DNA of 56,371 nt from contig JODX01000031.1 in assembly GCA_000719105.1 (NCBI GenBank), positions 1-56,371 of the forward strand, written 5' to 3'. Positions 16,738 through 25,471 of the stretch are shown here, piece after piece. Source of the stretch: Streptomyces sclerotialus (GTDB taxonomy: Bacteria; Actinomycetota; Actinomycetes; Streptomycetales; Streptomycetaceae). Made by a program: the position numbers and the translations under genes. Numbering within the stretch: the first letter of the stretch is position 1; every line of letters starts with the position of its first letter. The notes below the pieces were generated by a model that saw only the letters and a list, made by a program, of their open reading frames with translations, ran no database searches and had not been told where the DNA came from.

Positions 16738-17746
16738 GCGTCGTCCGGGGGGTCGGCGGCTCGGCCGCCGCGGGGGCGTGGGCCGGGTTGGCGCACGCCA
16801 CGTGGTGGTCCGGGCCGACCGCCGCCGGCCGCGGTCCGAGGTCGTCGCAGGCGGCCTCGGCGTACGCGCACCGCGCCGCGAACCGGCACCCCCGCGGTGG
16901 ACTCGTCGGATCCGGCAGTGAACCCGGGATGAGGCGCAACGGGGTGTGCCGCTCGTGGTCGAGCGTGGGGGTGGTTTCCAGCAGGGCCTGGGTGTAACGG
17001 TGCCGGGGCGCGTCGAACACCTCGCGGGTCGACCCGCTCTCGGCCAGCCGGCCGGCGTACATGACCGCGACCCGGTCGGTGCGTCCGGCGACCACCGCGA
17101 GGTCATGGCTGATCAGGATCAGCGACATGCCGCGTTCCCGCTGCACCCGGCGCAGCAGGTCCAGTATCTGCCGCTGGACCGTCACATCCAGTGCGGTGGT
17201 CGGCTCGTCGGCGATCAGCAGCTCCGGCTCGCACGCCAGAGCGATGGCGATCATCACCCGCTGGCGCATGCCGCCGGACAGCTCGTGCGGGTAGCTCCGC
17301 AGCCGCCGCTCCGGGTCGGGGACGCCGACCTCCCGCAGCAGGCGGAGCGCCCGGTCACGGGCCTCGGCACGGTTCAGGCCCAGCAGGCGGCGCATGCCTT
17401 CGGTCACCTGGCGTTCTATCCGCACCACGGGGTTGAGCGACCGGCCGGGATCCTGGAACACCATGGCGATCCGCTTGCCCCAGACCTCCGTCTTCTCCTT
17501 GCGGGAGAGCGAGAGGAGGTCACGGCCCCGGAACAGCACCTGCCCGGAACTGCCCGACCGCGGCGGCAGCAGACCCATGACCGCCCGTGCCATCACGGAC
17601 TTCCCGGATCCGGACTCCCCCACCACCCCCACCGCCTGGGCGTGACCGACGTCCAGGGACACGTCGTCCACCGCGCGCACGACCCCTCTCGGGGTGCGGA
17701 TGTGCACGCGGAGATCGCGCACCTGCAGAACAGGGTGAGCACTCAT
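16706..17746 (-). CDS. ABC transporter ATP-binding protein, OppD/DppD type
   Basis: A 346-residue ATPase paired with the OppF-type protein. Walker [10 protein letters not shown]-loop [10 protein letters not shown], signature [15 protein letters not shown], Walker [13 protein letters not shown] and H-loop LISHDLAVV are all intact. The C-terminus carries the oligopeptide-type [14 protein letters not shown] cluster, then a Pro/Ala-rich tail. It starts 51 bp after the lipoprotein gene and overlaps the next ATPase by 32 bp. Confidence 0.95.
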   Translation of the reverse strand: MSAHPVLQVRDLRVHIRTPRGVVRAVDDVSLDVGHAQAVGVVGESGSGKSVMARAVMGLLPPRSGSSGQVLFRGRDLLSLSRKEKTEVWGKRIAMVFQDPGRSLNPVVRIERQVTEGMRRLLGLNRAEARDRALRLLREVGVPDPERRLRSYPHELSGGMRQRVMIAIALACEPELLIADEPTTALDVTVQRQILDLLRRVQRERGMSLILISHDLAVVAGRTDRVAVMYAGRLAESGSTREVFDAPRHRYTQALLETTPTLDHERHTPLRLIPGSLPDPTSPPRGCRFAARCAYAEAACDDLGPRPAAVGPDHHVACANPAHAPAAAEPPTPRTTRAVGGDSLGG

Positions 17747-17797
17747 GGTCCGCTGCGGCCTCTCGTCCGGCGATGACTGCCACTTCGGCTACTTCTG

Positions 17798-19369
17798 CTA
17801 TTTCTGGATCCACAGCTCTTCGGGCAGCAGCGAGCCCTGCCCGTACTGCTGGACGCCGTGCACGTTCGGCGCCGCCACGGCACTCGGCGCGGACCGGCCC
17901 ACGAAAATGGCCGGCACCAGGTCGGCCATCCGCCGCTGCACCGTCCCGTACGCCGCCGCGCGCTTCTCGGGGTCCGTCTCCGTCCGTCCGGCGTCCAGGG
18001 CCGCGTTCAGCCGCTCGTCGTCGACGCCGGACCGGTTGAGCCGGGAGTCGCCGTGGAAGACGCTCCACAGCCGCGGTTCGGGATCCACGAACAGGGCGGA
18101 GGAGATGAGCATGTCGAAGTCGTTCCTCGTGTACAGCGCGGCGATCTCCGAGGAGTCGACGGTGTCTATCTCTACGTCGACGTTGCGGAACGCGCTGAGC
18201 TGGGCCTGGACGCTCTCGGCCGTGGTCTTGGCCTCCGGCGAGGCGAAGGCCTTGAAGGTGAACGACACCGGTTCGCCCTCGGCGGCCAGCTCGTCGAAGA
18301 GGCGCTGCGCCGTCTCCTTGTCCGTCTTGGTGAGCGGCTCGGCGGAGTAGAACGGCGACGACTCGGTGAACAGCGTGCGCGCGGTCTTCCCCCTGCCGTT
18401 GTACACGGCGATGTCCAGCGCACGGAGGTCGAGTGCCGCGGCGACCGCCCTGCGTGCCCGCACGTCCCGGAACGGCGCCCTCCGTGCGTTCAGGGCCAGG
18501 TACTGGCCGCCGTTGAGCGGGACGGTGTCGGTCAAGAAGCCCGCGTCGCGCGCCTTGGCGAGGGTGCGCCAGTTGGTGTCGATGGCCACGTCGGCGCCGC
18601 CGCTGATCATGCTGTTGACCCGCTGGACGGAGTCGGCGGAGGTCCGGAGCGTGATCCGGTCCAGATAGGGCTTGGGAGCATCCCAGTAGCGCGGGTTCCG
18701 CACGAGGTCGATCGTGTTCTGCCGGGTCCACTTCTCCAGGGTGAAGGGACCGGCGCCCACCGGGGCGGCGTCGAAGGTCTTCGCCCCTTTCCGCAGCGAC
18801 GCCGGTGAGGCGATCCAGTTCATCGTGGTGCTGAGTACCGCCTGGGCGTAGCTGGGGATCGGCGAGACCATCGTGATCTTGAGCGTCGTGGCGTCAACGG
18901 TCTCGGAGCTGGCGATCATCGACGCCTCGTTCACGGACGTGGAGCCGGTGGCCGGATCCTTGGTGCGGTCCCAGTTGAACTTCACCGCTGCGGCGTCCAG
19001 CGGGCTGCCGTCGGAGAACGCAAGGCCCGGCCGGAGTCTCAGCTCGAACGTGGCGCCCCCGTCGTCCGTGGTGAAGCTCTCGGCCATCTTGTAGCGGACG
19101 GCGCCCGTGCGGGGATCGTCCGTCATCAGCGTTCCGTACAGGGCGTTGCCGAGGAAGGCGTTGACCGCCCAGGAGTTGCCCATGGTGGCGGGATCGAGGT
19201 TGCGGGGCTCGGTGATCTGCAGGACCCGGGCGGTGCCTCCGGCCACCGGATCGCCGGTCGGCTCCGGTCCGCCTGTCGGCGGGCCGGTGCCCGTACCACT
19301 GCAGGCCCCCAGGACAAGGGCGGCGGCACACGCCGTCACGAGCACACGGAAGCGGCTGTTTCGGATCAC
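17798..19369 (-). CDS. ABC transporter substrate-binding lipoprotein (SBP family 5)
   Basis: A 523-residue extracellular lipoprotein of the peptide/nickel/opine binding family. The signal peptide ends in lipobox LVLGACSG (Cys23 predicted lipidated), followed by a Gly/Pro/Thr linker. Family landmarks are the segment ITEPRNLDPATMGNSWAVN, the LYGTL motif, and LRPGLAFSDGSPLDAAAVKFNWDR split over the usual loop. Start GTG 19369 follows GAGAGG. Family 5 proteins bind peptides, sugars, opines or other solutes, so the ligand cannot be read; the adjacent CoA ligase and P450 genes suggest a carboxylic acid or its conjugate. Confidence 0.94.
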   Translation of the reverse strand: MIRNSRFRVLVTACAAALVLGACSGTGTGPPTGGPEPTGDPVAGGTARVLQITEPRNLDPATMGNSWAVNAFLGNALYGTLMTDDPRTGAVRYKMAESFTTDDGGATFELRLRPGLAFSDGSPLDAAAVKFNWDRTKDPATGSTSVNEASMIASSETVDATTLKITMVSPIPSYAQAVLSTTMNWIASPASLRKGAKTFDAAPVGAGPFTLEKWTRQNTIDLVRNPRYWDAPKPYLDRITLRTSADSVQRVNSMISGGADVAIDTNWRTLAKARDAGFLTDTVPLNGGQYLALNARRAPFRDVRARRAVAAALDLRALDIAVYNGRGKTARTLFTESSPFYSAEPLTKTDKETAQRLFDELAAEGEPVSFTFKAFASPEAKTTAESVQAQLSAFRNVDVEIDTVDSSEIAALYTRNDFDMLISSALFVDPEPRLWSVFHGDSRLNRSGVDDERLNAALDAGRTETDPEKRAAAYGTVQRRMADLVPAIFVGRSAPSAVAAPNVHGVQQYGQGSLLPEELWIQK

Positions 19370-19482
19370 CGTTGACCTCTCGGAGCGGCTCGGGGACGAG
19401 ATGGGGGAACGCCTGACGAAGGCAGGGAGGCCCGGTCGTGGCAGGGGCCGGGAGATGTGTCCGGCAACGCGACGCCGGCGAG

Positions 19483-19498
19483 GGCCGGGCGCCCGGCC
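19483..19498. terminator. intercistronic hairpin between permease and binding protein
   Basis: GGCCGGGC is followed directly by GCCCGGCC, a perfect 16-bp palindrome 11 bp after the permease stop. The 139-bp gap is the largest inside the importer operon. The hairpin may stabilise or partly terminate the permease message; no separate promoter was identified. Confidence 0.45.
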
Positions 19499-19508
19499 GG
19501 GACCACCC

Positions 19509-20414
19509 TCAGTCGGTCAGCGTGCGGTCGAACCGGTGGCGCAGGTGGTCGCCCGCCTGATTCAGCGCGAACACCGTGAGGAAAATGATCACCGAGGGTA
19601 CGAACACCAGGTGCGGGGTCTCCGTGATGGTGTCCTTGCCGTCGGCGATCAGTCCGCCCCAGCTCGGCCGGGGCGGAGGGATGCCCATCCCCAGGAAGCT
19701 CAGCGACCCCTCCGCCACGATCAAAGCGGCCATGACGATCGGCAGGTACGCCGCCAGCGGGGGCAGTACGTTGGGCAGGATCTCCCTCAGCAGGATGCGC
19801 CGGTGCCCGGCGCCCATGTTCCGCGCGGCCAGTACGAACTCACGGGCCGACCAGACCAGGGTGTTCGCCCGCGCCAGCCGGACGAACGAGGGGACGATCA
19901 GCAGTGTCAGCCCCACCAGCAGCGTCCGCGCGCTCGGCACGAGGACGGCCGACAGCGCCAGCAGCAGGATGAGCGGCGGGAACGCCAGCATCGTGTCCGC
20001 CACCAGCCGCACGGCCGAGTCCGTCCGCTTCCCGAAGTACCCGGCGAGCAGTCCAAGGGCCGTTCCGACGACGGCTCCCAGGAGACCTGCCACGGTACCC
20101 ACCACGAGTGAGATCCGTGCCCCGTGGACGCACCGCGACAGGATCGACCGTCCCAGGTTGTCGGTACCGAGCAGCAGGTCCGGTGATCCCCACTGCGGTG
20201 GCTGCCGTGGAGGGCCGACCGGTATGGCGTACGACGTCAGCGGCAGCAGACCGGCCGACAGGGCCAGTACGATCACCGTGATCAGCCAGGCGTAGGACAG
20301 CGGTACCAGCACCGAGCGCGAGCTGCGCGGCCGGGCGACGGCAGGACCGTCCGCCGTCGCCGGAGCGGCCCTGGAAGCCGTCCCGCGGTCCACCGCCCCA
20401 TCGATGTCCGTCAT
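19509..20414 (-). CDS. ABC transporter permease, DppC type
   Basis: A 301-residue inner-membrane permease. A short hydrophilic N-terminus is followed by TM1 (YAWLITVIVLALSAGLL), the DppC-type periplasmic segment with LLLGTDNLGRSILSRCVHGA, and four or five further membrane helices. The cytoplasmic EAA loop reads AARNMGAGHRRILLREILPN, the contact for the ATPases, and SFLGMGIPPPRPSWG is the conserved late motif. It overlaps the DppB-type gene by 4 bp. Confidence 0.95.
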   Translation of the reverse strand: MTDIDGAVDRGTASRAAPATADGPAVARPRSSRSVLVPLSYAWLITVIVLALSAGLLPLTSYAIPVGPPRQPPQWGSPDLLLGTDNLGRSILSRCVHGARISLVVGTVAGLLGAVVGTALGLLAGYFGKRTDSAVRLVADTMLAFPPLILLLALSAVLVPSARTLLVGLTLLIVPSFVRLARANTLVWSAREFVLAARNMGAGHRRILLREILPNVLPPLAAYLPIVMAALIVAEGSLSFLGMGIPPPRPSWGGLIADGKDTITETPHLVFVPSVIIFLTVFALNQAGDHLRHRFDRTLTD

Positions 20415-21364
20415 ACCGAGGCCGCCTTCCTGATCCGCGGATCGATCAAGCGGTAGCTCAGGTCCACCAGTGTGTTGACACCGACGTAGAGCACCGCGAT
20501 GAAGGCCACCACCCCCTGCACCATGATCACGTCGCGGGCGGTGATCGAGGAGGCCAGCAGTTGCCCCAGGCCGGGGAGCGAGAACAGGGACTCCACGATC
20601 ACCGTGCCGCCGATCAGCCGCCCCAGATTGATGCCGGCCAGTGTGATCAGCGAGAACGACGAGGGCCGCAGCGCGTGCCGGAACATGACGTAGGACCGGC
20701 TCATCCCCTTGGCCCGGGCCGCGCCGACGAAGTCCTCCCCCAGCGTCCCGATCAGGTCCGTCCGCAGCAGCCGGTGGAACGAGGCGATCTCCGTGAGCGC
20801 GATCGCGGTCGCGGGCAGCAGCGCCGACCGGAGGTTCGCACCGACACCTTCACCGATGGGTGACCACCCCATCACCGGGAACCAGCCGAGCTGGAGCGCG
20901 AGGAAGTAGACGAGCAGCGGTCCCGCGATGAAGGCGGGCACCGAGAGGAACACCGACGACACCGCGTTGATCCCCCGGTCCGCCGGGCTGCCCGGTCGCA
21001 CCGCGGACACCACGGCCAGCAGAACCGACACGATCAGTGCCATCACCAGGGCCATCACAGCCAGTTGCAACGTCACCGGCAACCGCTCCGCGATCGCCGC
21101 GCTCACCGACTGCCCCGTCAACGGGGAGCTTCCCAGGTCCCCCCGCACCGCGCGGGCGAGCCAGTCGAGGTACTGCGACCACAACGGCTGGTCGAGCCCC
21201 AGTCTCGCGTTCAGCGCCGCAACGGATTCCGGCGTCGCGTTCTCGCCGAGGATGACCGACGCGACCGAGCCCGGCGCCAGACTCAGCAGCGCCACCACCG
21301 CCATGGTGACCAGGAGCACGACGAGCGCACTACGGCCTATACGTCTCGCAACAGGGAACACCAT
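20411..21364 (-). CDS. ABC transporter permease, DppB type
   Basis: A 317-residue inner-membrane permease and first gene of the importer operon. TM1 is ALVVLLVTMAVVALLSLAPG; the segment LGLDQPLWSQYLDWLARAVRGDLG is the typical DppB periplasmic region. The EAA loop is GAARAKGMSRSYVMFRHALRP, and GTVIVESLFSLPGLG is the conserved late motif. A 294-bp region upstream carries a candidate operator and promoter. Confidence 0.95.
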   Translation of the reverse strand: MVFPVARRIGRSALVVLLVTMAVVALLSLAPGSVASVILGENATPESVAALNARLGLDQPLWSQYLDWLARAVRGDLGSSPLTGQSVSAAIAERLPVTLQLAVMALVMALIVSVLLAVVSAVRPGSPADRGINAVSSVFLSVPAFIAGPLLVYFLALQLGWFPVMGWSPIGEGVGANLRSALLPATAIALTEIASFHRLLRTDLIGTLGEDFVGAARAKGMSRSYVMFRHALRPSSFSLITLAGINLGRLIGGTVIVESLFSLPGLGQLLASSITARDVIMVQGVVAFIAVLYVGVNTLVDLSYRLIDPRIRKAASV

Positions 21365-21658
21365 CGCACTCGCCTTTCGCCGTGAGCGTCAGTTGAGCGA
21401 TCGAGCGGTTGAGCGTGTGCCGGGCCCGGTCGGTGCTCTGCCCGGCAGATGGCAGCTCCGCCCCGCGAACGACGAGAACTGTATTCTCGAAACTCAAGAA
21501 TAGGAATCCTCTGTGCGAGAACTCGTATGTCCGGCGTGGCGGACACGGCGCTCATCGCCCTGGTGCCTGTGGTGACGAAAGATGCGTGGTGGGGACTGAG
21601 GGCTCGGCCCACATCACCGGACGACAGCTCCTGTCGTCCGGTGACGTGCCGCGCCGCC
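21365..21658. promoter_or_regulatory. importer promoter region with candidate operator (copy 3 of AGAA-N5-TTCT)
   Basis: Leftward promoter region of the ABC importer. CGAGAA-CTGTA-TTCTCG at 21473-21489 is a 17-bp inverted repeat. On the minus strand, TTCCTA and TACAGT 17 nt apart make a reasonable -35/-10, with the -10 inside the palindrome, as expected for repression. A further GAGAACTC and a GAATAGGAATCC segment lie at 21498-21523. The right end holds the monooxygenase terminator (21614-21644). Confidence 0.5.
21614..21644 (-). terminator. terminator downstream of flavin monooxygenase
   Basis: TCACCGGACGACAG, loop CTC, then its exact complement: a perfect 14-bp stem with 3-nt loop, 15 bp past the monooxygenase stop. 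It should isolate that gene from the importer operon. Confidence 0.8.
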
Positions 21659-23467
21659 CTACCTCTGAGCAGGCTTACTGACCTTGAGGACCTCGTCCAT
21701 GGACTCCCCGCGCCATCGCTTCAGGAGCTGGTGGAAGGCGAACGCGCCGTGGGGGTAGGCGATCGGGCCATTGGGCCGGCCACGCCCTTCACCGTTGTAG
21801 TAGCCGGGGGTGCACTCGGCGTGGAACCACTCGTGGTCGGGGGCGCCCTCGGTCAGGATCCGCAGCCAGGCGTCCTCGGCCTCGCGGGACGGTTCGACGA
21901 CGGCGCCCTTGGCCTCGGCGGCCGCGACGAGCGCCGCGGCGTGTACGGCGTGCTCGTCGAGCACGTGCGTGAAGTTGACGCTGCTGGCGCTCTGCGTGCC
22001 TCCCAGCTGGATCAGGTTCGGGAAGCCGTTGCTGGTGAAACCGTGCAGCGTCCGCGGCCCTCGCTCCTGCCACGCGTCCCGCAGTGCGACTCCGTCCCGG
22101 CCGTGGACCGGCAGCCTGCCCGAGTGGATGCCCGAGACTCCGACGGAGAATCCGGTCGCAAAGATCAGGCAGTCGAGTGCGTACTCGGTGTCGCCGACCA
22201 CGACACCGTGTTCGGTCATCCGCTCGATGCCGTGGGTGTCCGCGGTGTCGACCAGGGTGACGTTGTCCCGGTTGAACGCCTGGAGGTACAGGTCGGAGAA
22301 GGTGGGGCGCTTGCAGGCGTACCGGTACCAGGGCTTGAGTTTCTCCGCCGTCTCCCGGTCCGTGACAATCTGCTCGACGCGGGCCCTGATCTCGTTCATC
22401 TTGGCGGCGTCCGCCACCTCGTAGGCCGCCTCGAAGGCCGTCCGGTCCTCGGGTCGGCGGTAGCCCGGCAGGAGCTTCTCCAGGAGGCCTGCGGACTCGG
22501 TCCACCGGTCGGCCACCAGGTCCTTCTCGACCTGCTCGCCGGAGACGATCCTCAAGAAGTTGTCCCTGCGCTCGGACGCCCACCCGTCGTGGTCGGCGCC
22601 GACGTCCACCGAGGTGGTGCGGCAGTTGCCGCGCACGTCCACCGTGGAGGGAGTGCGCTGGAAGACGTAGAGGTGTCCGGCGTCCTCGGCCAGCTTCGGG
22701 ACCACCTGGACGCCCGTGGCGCCGGTCCCGACGACGCCCACGCGCTTGCCCGCGAGGCCGGTCAGACCGCCGTCCGGGGTGCCCCCCGTGTAGCCGTAGT
22801 CCCAGCGCGACGTGTGGAAGGTGTGTCCCTTGAAGTCCTCGATGCCGGGGATGCCGGGGAGCTTCAGCTCGGTCAGGGTGCCGGTGGCCGTGACGACGTA
22901 CGTGGCACGGAACTCGTCCCCCCGGTCGGTCGTGACGATCCATGCCCCCGAGGTCTCGTCCCAGGTGAGGGACGTCACCGCGGTGGACAGGAGCGCGTCC
23001 GCGTAGAGGTCGAACTTCTCCGCGATCCGTACCGCGTGCCGGCGGATCTCCTCACCGGGGGCGTACTTCCACTCCGGCACGTATCCGGTCTCGTCGAGCA
23101 TCGGCAGGTAGACGTGCGACTCGATGTCGCAGTGGATCCCCGGATACCGGTTCCAGTACCAGGTTCCTCCGAAGTCGCCGCCCTTCTCGATCACGCGGAC
23201 ACGCCCGATGCCCTGTTGACGCAGCCGCGCTCCCGCGAGGACGCCGCCGAATCCACCACCGATCACCGCGACGTCCACCCGGTCTTGCAGCGGCCGGCGC
23301 TCGGATGTCTCACCCGCGTACGGGTCGTCGGCGTAGTAGCCGAAACGGGCTTCGGCGGAGAGGTACTGCCGGGCGCCGTCGGGCCGTACGCGGCGCTCCC
23401 GTTCGAGGTGATAGCGCCTCCTCAGTTCGGCGAGCGCCTGGGAGGACAACGCTTCGGAGTTCGACAT
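21659..23467 (-). CDS. Baeyer-Villiger-type flavin monooxygenase
   Basis: A 602-residue class B flavoprotein monooxygenase, which inserts oxygen next to a ketone to give an ester or lactone using FAD and NADPH. VIGGGFGG (68-75) is the FAD loop, the Baeyer-Villiger fingerprint FxGxxxHxxxWD is present (F212, G214, H218, W222, D223), and GTGATG (247-252) is the NADPH loop. An N-terminal extension of about 60 residues precedes the first Rossmann motif, as in cyclopentadecanone and steroid monooxygenases. Start ATG 23467. It is divergent from an SMP-30-like lactonase, so ketone to lactone to hydroxy acid is a natural two-step reading. Confidence 0.93.
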   Translation of the reverse strand: MSNSEALSSQALAELRRRYHLERERRVRPDGARQYLSAEARFGYYADDPYAGETSERRPLQDRVDVAVIGGGFGGVLAGARLRQQGIGRVRVIEKGGDFGGTWYWNRYPGIHCDIESHVYLPMLDETGYVPEWKYAPGEEIRRHAVRIAEKFDLYADALLSTAVTSLTWDETSGAWIVTTDRGDEFRATYVVTATGTLTELKLPGIPGIEDFKGHTFHTSRWDYGYTGGTPDGGLTGLAGKRVGVVGTGATGVQVVPKLAEDAGHLYVFQRTPSTVDVRGNCRTTSVDVGADHDGWASERRDNFLRIVSGEQVEKDLVADRWTESAGLLEKLLPGYRRPEDRTAFEAAYEVADAAKMNEIRARVEQIVTDRETAEKLKPWYRYACKRPTFSDLYLQAFNRDNVTLVDTADTHGIERMTEHGVVVGDTEYALDCLIFATGFSVGVSGIHSGRLPVHGRDGVALRDAWQERGPRTLHGFTSNGFPNLIQLGGTQSASSVNFTHVLDEHAVHAAALVAAAEAKGAVVEPSREAEDAWLRILTEGAPDHEWFHAECTPGYYNGEGRGRPNGPIAYPHGAFAFHQLLKRWRGESMDEVLKVSKPAQR

Positions 23468-23573
23468 GTGGGGGGACCTCGATCCTTCCGGTTCACTGCC
23501 AGCGCGGCCGCTCCGCCCTTTAAGTGGTCGCAGACTCACCGGACTTGAGCAGCCGTGTACTACCGTAACAAGT

Positions 23574-23593
23574 ACCGGACAGCGCTGTCCGGT
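23574..23593. promoter_or_regulatory. candidate operator, perfect 20-bp palindrome
   Basis: ACCGGACAGCGCTGTCCGGT is a perfect palindrome in the divergent region between the monooxygenase (23467) and lactonase (23652). A possible rightward promoter, TTGAGC (23545) and TAACAA 15 nt later, lies just upstream, so a bound protein would sit at the transcript start. TetR-type repressors often use such sites, and the regulator at 24690-25295 is the nearest candidate. Confidence 0.6.
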
Positions 23594-23651
23594 TGCGGTG
23601 GAGACAGCTTCCGCACACCTCGAACCACCTCGGACAGGAAAAGTGACCCCC

Positions 23652-24680
23652 ATGCGACGACTCCCGATCCGATCCCTGACCGGGCTCGCCACGATCGGCC
23701 TGCTGACCCTCACCGGATGCGGTACCGAGACCGCAGGCCCGGCCGCGGACAGGGCCGCCGTGACCGGCGCGCACCGGACCATCCGCGCCCACGAAGTCAT
23801 GCAGCTGACGAAGGTGCACGAAGAGACCGGCATGACCCTGCTCGAGGGCCCGACGTTCGACGCGGACGGCAAGCTGCTCGTCGTCGATGTCACCGCCCCC
23901 GCCGGCGAGCCCAAGGTCCTGCGTGTCGACGTCAGGAGGAAGACGTCGCGCCAGGCCCACACCGACGACCGCGGCACCTACACCTCGGCCCAGTTCAGCC
24001 CGTACGACGGGCGCATCTACCTGACCGACTTCTCCCGCGGCGACATCGTCAGCCTGGCCCCGGACGGCAGCGATCCCCGGACCTTCTTCTCCGGCGAGGT
24101 GGACGGGGCGCGGATGAACCCCGACGACCTCGCCTTCGACCAGGAGGGCCATCTCTACATCAGCGACTCACGTGGCCTGTCCACGGGCGAGGCGAAGGGG
24201 CGCGTGGTGCGGATCGACCGCGACGGGAAGAACGCCACCGTCCTGGCGGGCGAGCTGGCGGCGCCGAACGGGATCTCGTTCGACGCGGACCACCGTGGTC
24301 TGTGGGTCAGCGAGCTCACGGAGAACCGCATCTCCTACCTGCTCCTCGACGGCAAGGGCGGCGTCGCCTCACAGCACACCGCCATCCGGGTCGACGGAGG
24401 CATCGCCCAGACCGACTCGATCGCCGTGGACGCGGACGGCAACCTGTACCAGGCCCTGCACGGCCGCCCCGCGATGGCGGTGTACGACCGGCACGGGGAG
24501 CGTCTCGCGACCGTCGAGGTTCCCACCCGCGCCGCCGCCGAAGGCCTCGAATCGGCGACCAACGTGGCCATCACGCCCGGCGGGACCAAGGCCTACATGA
24601 CCGTCAGCGGCCCTGCCGGCGGCTACCTGTACACCTTCGACGCGCCGGCCGAAGGCACCCGGCAGTCCAACGGCGGCTGA
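23652..24680 (+). CDS. SMP-30/gluconolactonase-like lipoprotein
   Basis: A 342-residue six-bladed beta-propeller of the SMP-30/gluconolactonase/LRE family with a lipoprotein signal: LLTLTGC gives a lipidated Cys about residue 24. Blade motifs include LLEGPTFDADGKLLVVDV, LYISDSRG, AAPNGISFDADHRGLWVSEL and TDSIAVDADGNLYQALHG, with the Glu, Asn and Asp positions that bind Ca2+ or Zn2+ in lactonases. It probably opens a lactone outside the membrane. GTG 23643 is an alternative start closer to AGGA. Divergent from the Baeyer-Villiger enzyme; its stop lies 9 bp from the convergent TetR stop, with no terminator between. Confidence 0.85.
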   Translation: MRRLPIRSLTGLATIGLLTLTGCGTETAGPAADRAAVTGAHRTIRAHEVMQLTKVHEETGMTLLEGPTFDADGKLLVVDVTAPAGEPKVLRVDVRRKTSRQAHTDDRGTYTSAQFSPYDGRIYLTDFSRGDIVSLAPDGSDPRTFFSGEVDGARMNPDDLAFDQEGHLYISDSRGLSTGEAKGRVVRIDRDGKNATVLAGELAAPNGISFDADHRGLWVSELTENRISYLLLDGKGGVASQHTAIRVDGGIAQTDSIAVDADGNLYQALHGRPAMAVYDRHGERLATVEVPTRAAAEGLESATNVAITPGGTKAYMTVSGPAGGYLYTFDAPAEGTRQSNGG

Positions 24681-24689
24681 CCGCGCCCT

Positions 24690-25295
24690 TCACTCCTCGA
24701 GCTCCTCGAGCTCCTCGAGCTCCTCGAAGGGGCGCACCGGTCCCACCTCGACGCCGAGCAGCCGCCATGCGGCCAGCGCTCGGCGTTCCCGCTGCTCGCG
24801 GGTGGGACCGGTGACAGCACCGGAGACCATGGCCACAGCAATCATGAGGTCATCCCTCTCCCCAGCCAGCCGGTGCCCCTCCGGCAGGTGTTTCCGCAGG
24901 GCACGCTCGACCCTTCCGGACAGGGCAGCGGCATAAGCGGGAACGCGGCAACGGTCGGCTGCCCCATCGGCATGCAGAAGGGCGATGAAGGCCGCCGACT
25001 CCGTCTGGTGCCAGGTCAGAACACCGAGCACTTGGGCAATGTCCGTGCCCCGCGCTTGCGCAGCCTGCTCGATCTGTCCGACGTTCTCGTCCAGAACCGC
25101 GGTCGCCACGGCGGCTCGGTCGGGGAAATGCCGGTACAGAACGCCCTGCCCCACTCCGGCACGACGCGCGATCGCGGACAGTGGAGCGTCCAGACCGGAT
25201 TCTGCGTAGATCTCACGGGCAGCGGCGACAAGGGCGGCCCTGTTACGGGCGGCCGCCTTAGGCCCCTCATTCGTGGGCCGTCGCTCGTCGTTCAT
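24690..25295 (-). CDS. TetR-family regulator with C-terminal EEL repeat
   Basis: A 201-residue TetR regulator. The helix-turn-helix is in residues 15-62: ALVAAAREIYAESG, then SAIARRAGVGQGVLYRHF. The ligand domain resembles small-substrate TetRs, and the chain ends in four acidic FEEL/EEL units encoded by a 9-bp tandem repeat (24693-24728). The start is uncertain: ATG 25295 or GTG 25310, neither with a well-spaced ribosome binding site. It converges on the lactonase, so it may control that gene and the monooxygenase via the palindrome at 23574. Confidence 0.9.
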   Translation of the reverse strand: MNDERRPTNEGPKAAARNRAALVAAAREIYAESGLDAPLSAIARRAGVGQGVLYRHFPDRAAVATAVLDENVGQIEQAAQARGTDIAQVLGVLTWHQTESAAFIALLHADGAADRCRVPAYAAALSGRVERALRKHLPEGHRLAGERDDLMIAVAMVSGAVTGPTREQRERRALAAWRLLGVEVGPVRPFEELEELEELEE

Positions 25296-25471
25296 GGGTT
25301 GCTGCGTCACTCCCAGAGAGTAGCGGGCAGGTGTCCGAATGCAGCTGGTTCCTCGTCGGCCTGGTCGCCTCCCCACCGTGACTCCATCACCACTACGGTG
25401 CGCGGCTGGGACAGCATGCCCGCGGTCGTCGCCCGAGCCGGTGCCGACCGGAACACGGGCGGCTGTGGAGC

